Positions 61,772 through 64,000 of a stretch of DNA of 64,000 nt are shown here, piece by piece. The position numbers and the translations under genes were made by a program. Every line of letters begins with the position of its first letter. Within the stretch, counting starts at the first letter, position 1. The DNA is taken from contig NZ_FRAV01000020.1 in assembly GCF_900142445.1 (NCBI RefSeq), positions 32,960 through 96,959 on the forward strand, in the 5' to 3' direction. Source of the DNA: Chryseobacterium polytrichastri (GTDB lineage Bacteria > Bacteroidota > Bacteroidia > Flavobacteriales > Weeksellaceae). The notes under the pieces are model-generated. The model saw nothing but the letters and a program-made list of their open reading frames with translations. It was not told the DNA's origin and ran no database searches.

Positions 61772-62701
61772 ATGAGAAAACTTTTTTTTGCTATTTCCAT
61801 TTCTTTGGGAATATATGCAAATGCTCAAGAAGAAGTTAAGAAAGATTCTGTAAAAACAGATACCATCAAATACTGGTCTGTATTAGGTAAAAATACTTTA
61901 ATGATCAATCAGGCAGCTTTCTCCAATTGGGTAGGAGGAGGGGCCAATAATATAGGATGGCTTGCAGGGGTAAACTACAATATTACCTATGAAAAAGATA
62001 AAGACCTTTGGGAAAATATTATTATTTTGAATTACGGACAAAATAAGACCCAAGGTATTGGAACAAGAAAAACCCAGGATGTTATTAATATTTCTACCAA
62101 TTATGGAAGGCAGTTTTCAAAAAGTTGGTATTTGTCTGGTGGTGCGAGTTTGCTAACTCAGTTTGCTGCCGGATATGAGGACGGAAATAACCCTGAGGCA
62201 AAGAAAATTTCGAACTTTATGGCTCCCGGCTATTTGAACCTTGGTTTGGGAATTACGTACAGACCTAATGATAATCTTACGGTTACTTTGCGTCCTGCCA
62301 ATGCCAGGCTCACGCTGGTTCTTGATCCAGATCTTCAACTTGCAGGAAGTTATGGTTTGAAACAAGATGGTGATTCTTCATTATTGCAATTCGGTTTTCT
62401 AGGAACAGCATTGTATAAGGTGAAGCTGATGCAAGATATTTATTTAACGAATACAGCTTCTGTGTTTTCAAATTATCTGGATCACCCAGATAGGCTTGTA
62501 TTGGCCTATGGTGCGTTGCTGAATATGAAAGTGAATAAATTTATTTCTACCAATATTACTTTAGATCTTCTTTATGATCATAACCAGATCCAAAAAACCC
62601 AGCTGAAACAGACGTTGGGAGTTGGTTTTGCCTATACTCTTGATAATGGAGTAAAACGCTCTGAGAGAAAAGACAGCCAGTGGTGGATTAATAAAAAATA
62701 A
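61772..62701 (+). CDS. DUF3078 protein, outer-membrane barrel-like (tandem copy 1)
   Basis: 309 residues with a signal peptide (1-18, IYANAQ). The DUF3078 signature YWSVLGKNTLMINQAAFSNW precedes VGGGANNIGWLAGVNYNITY. Alternating beta segments continue to the C-terminal LGVGFAYTL. It is probably an outer-membrane protein of unknown function. The 62924 gene encodes a close paralogue; the pair arose by tandem duplication including the promoter. Codon 40-260 similarity is very high, N-termini differ. Confidence 0.88.
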   Translation: MRKLFFAISISLGIYANAQEEVKKDSVKTDTIKYWSVLGKNTLMINQAAFSNWVGGGANNIGWLAGVNYNITYEKDKDLWENIIILNYGQNKTQGIGTRKTQDVINISTNYGRQFSKSWYLSGGASLLTQFAAGYEDGNNPEAKKISNFMAPGYLNLGLGITYRPNDNLTVTLRPANARLTLVLDPDLQLAGSYGLKQDGDSSLLQFGFLGTALYKVKLMQDIYLTNTASVFSNYLDHPDRLVLAYGALLNMKVNKFISTNITLDLLYDHNQIQKTQLKQTLGVGFAYTLDNGVKRSERKDSQWWINKK

Positions 62702-62716
62702 GTTAACAACAATAGT

Positions 62717-62756
62717 AAAATACCAAGCAATTCAATTTTGAATTGCTTGGTATTTT
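62717..62756 (+). terminator. Terminator between the two DUF3078 genes
   Basis: Arms AAAATACCAAGCAATTCAA / TTGAATTGCTTGGTATTTT, 19 bp with a 2-base loop: a very stable hairpin ~16 bases after the stop. It shows that the two paralogues are separately transcribed. Confidence 0.9.
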
Positions 62757-62897
62757 ATAGGCTTTGCTTTTTAAGTAGATTTAAGTTCAAGGATAAATTT
62801 CAAATTTAGTAATATAAGGTTCAGATAAATAAAATCTTACAAACCTGAAGATTAATTCATTTTTTGTTGAATTGTTTATTTGCAATAATTATATTTA

Positions 62898-62905
62898 TAT
62901 TTTTG
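62898..62905 (+). promoter_or_regulatory. -7 box of the second DUF3078 gene (TATTTTTG)
   Basis: TATTTTTG in the same AATTATATTTATATTTTTGT context as the first copy, with TTG at 62872-62874 about 23 bases upstream. Confidence 0.6.
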
Positions 62906-62923
62906 TAATGAAAATCTTAACAT

Positions 62924-63847
62924 ATGAAAAAAAGTTTATTAATCATTTCCATGTCTTTGGGAGTAAGTGCTGTTGCACAGGAAACTAAGAGTGATGTTCC
63001 AGCCGCTGATTCTACAAAATACTGGTCTATCAAGGGGCAAAATACGTTAATGCTTAATCAGTCTGCCTTTTCAAATTGGGTAGGCGGGGGCGCCAATAAC
63101 GTCGGGTGGCTTGCCGGAGTTAACTACAATATGACTTACGAGAAAGGGAAAGATCTTTGGGAAAACATTGTTATTCTTGGCTACGGACAAAATAATACAC
63201 AAGGTGTTGGAACAAGAAAAACGCAGGACGTTATTAACCTTTCTACGAATTACGGTAGAGAATTTAGAAAGAATTGGTATCTTTCTGGAGGTGCAAGTTT
63301 ACAAACTCAGTTTGCGGGAGGTTATGCAGATGGAAACAATCCGGATGCTGCTAAAATATCCAATTTTATGGCTCCTGGATATGTTAACGTGGGTGTTGGG
63401 GTAACTTACCGTCCAAATGATAATTTTACGATGACCTTACGCCCTGCCAATGCAAGATGGACTTTCGTCTTGGATAAAGACCTACAATATGCAGGAAGTT
63501 ATGGATTAAAGAATGATGGTGATAAATCGTTATTTCAGTTTGGTTTCTTGGGAACGGCTATTTATAAAGTAAAATTGATGGAGAATATTAATCTTACGAA
63601 CACAGCTTCTGTATTTTCAAACTATATAGACCATCCTGAAAGGCTAGTTCTTGCGTATGGTGCGGTTCTGAACATGAAGATTAATAAGTTTATCTCTTCA
63701 AATATTACGTTGGATGTCTTATATGATCATAATCAAATCAGAAGAACACAGCTAAAACAGACATTAGGTCTTGGTTTTGCGTATAATTTTGATAACGGAA
63801 AGAAACGTTCTGATAAAAAAGATAACCAAACTTGGATGAAGAAATAA
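62924..63847 (+). CDS. DUF3078 protein, outer-membrane barrel-like (tandem copy 2)
   Basis: 307 residues with a signal peptide (1-18, SAVAQE). The same signature YWSIKGQNTLMLNQSAFSNW, the same barrel pattern and the same end (LGLGFAYNFDNGKKRSDKKD). Most differences from copy 1 are conservative. It has its own promoter box, so the two copies could be expressed differently. Function unknown. Confidence 0.88.
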   Translation: MKKSLLIISMSLGVSAVAQETKSDVPAADSTKYWSIKGQNTLMLNQSAFSNWVGGGANNVGWLAGVNYNMTYEKGKDLWENIVILGYGQNNTQGVGTRKTQDVINLSTNYGREFRKNWYLSGGASLQTQFAGGYADGNNPDAAKISNFMAPGYVNVGVGVTYRPNDNFTMTLRPANARWTFVLDKDLQYAGSYGLKNDGDKSLFQFGFLGTAIYKVKLMENINLTNTASVFSNYIDHPERLVLAYGAVLNMKINKFISSNITLDVLYDHNQIRRTQLKQTLGLGFAYNFDNGKKRSDKKDNQTWMKK

Positions 63848-63906
63848 ATTGGTTAATTATGAATTTTGCAGCACAAGTAAATTTTTAATTATCCTCTATA
63901 TTCAAT

Positions 63907-64000
63907 TGACTAGTCCTAAAATAGGTTTACAAGTTATCAATTAAGATACGAATCCGGAAGATTTTACTTTTCCGGATTTTTTATGCATCATTTCCGGTGT
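63907..64000 (-). mobile_element. End of a second IS3-family element (cut by window edge)
   Basis: Terminal repeat TGACTAGTCCTAAAATAGGT (63907-63926) matches the IS at 50605 (TGAGTCGTCCTAAAATAGGT) except at positions 4 and 6. Inside follows the end of a transposase frame. The element belongs to the same group but is not identical to the 50.6-kb copy. Confidence 0.8.
63941..64000 (-). CDS. IS3-family transposase OrfB, C-terminal end (partial)
   Basis: The minus strand reads TPEMMHKKSGKVKSSGFVS and stop, corresponding to TPEQVHKKSEEKYSSGFN at the end of OrfB in the 50.6-kb element. The remainder is beyond the window. Confidence 0.8.
   Translation of the reverse strand, partial: TPEMMHKKSGKVKSSGFVS

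Noticed and set aside
1..64000. tRNA, rRNA or CRISPR loci
   Set aside because: No cloverleaf-like gene, rRNA stretch or regular repeat/spacer array was recognised by eye; a dedicated scan would be needed to exclude a single tRNA.

Overview
The window looks like AT-rich chromosome of a flavobacterium, most likely Chryseobacterium or a close relative (Weeksellaceae). The reasons are a type IX secretion C-terminal sorting domain, several Bacteroidota-only families (DUF3078, DUF4919, Spondin_N lipoproteins, S46 peptidase), Bacteroidota promoter boxes of the form TAnnTTTG, general absence of Shine-Dalgarno sequences, and tandem terpene synthases of a type reported from this genus. No tRNA, rRNA or CRISPR array was recognised. 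The genus call is inference; the phylum is well supported.

Layout. 1-33.3 kb is mainly core chromosome: a LytS/LytTR-type two-component pair (regulator cut by the window start), a double-glycine-leader cysteine-rich peptide, pepT, an HMG-CoA lyase-like enzyme, a sulfurtransferase, a small Fe-S/nuclease/chaperone cluster, an ECF sigma factor overlapping its membrane partner, a T9SS cargo protein, a YifB/ComM ATPase, a Spondin_N lipoprotein, a DPP7-like S46 peptidase, HflX, a Na+/H+ antiporter, two terpene synthases, an AlkD-like protein, a three-gene surface cluster, a Ca2+/H+ antiporter, a beta-trefoil-like protein and a group III truncated haemoglobin. 55.9-64 kb is again chromosome: a Kir-type K+ channel, a cysteine-cluster protein, gdhA, dprA, a rhomboid protease, two DUF3078 paralogues and the end of an IS3-family copy cut by the window edge.

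Between them, about 33.34-55.85 kb, lies an integrated element. Its two ends share the 14-bp direct repeat TTGATAAATTTCAT. Joining the ends on paper recreates a textbook tyrosine-recombinase core: 13-bp perfect inverted arms around a 6-bp centre. Three consecutive tyrosine recombinase genes (a recombinase-in-trio arrangement) sit just inside the right end. A diverged third copy of the left end at about 44.99 kb suggests that two related elements accumulated. The left part carries an HTH regulator, small membrane proteins, a putative toxin/immunity-like pair downstream of a 1245-residue protein, and a compositionally distinct cassette of ECF sigma factor, anti-sigma factor, membrane protein and serine hydrolase with visible ECF-type promoters. 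The right part carries a candidate defence operon (nuclease-like 1060-residue protein, HEPN protein, SIR2-like gene broken by two frameshifts), a serine-recombinase remnant and a complete IS3 element.

The most notable signals are the reconstructed att site, the candidate nuclease/HEPN/SIR2 operon, an 18-bp box plus promoter shared by a small chromosomal gene (15.6 kb) and the 1245-residue island gene (41.5 kb), the duplicated ECF promoter, and the paired terpene synthases lacking the usual last acidic residue of the Asp-rich motif. All assignments come from reading motifs; no database search was run.
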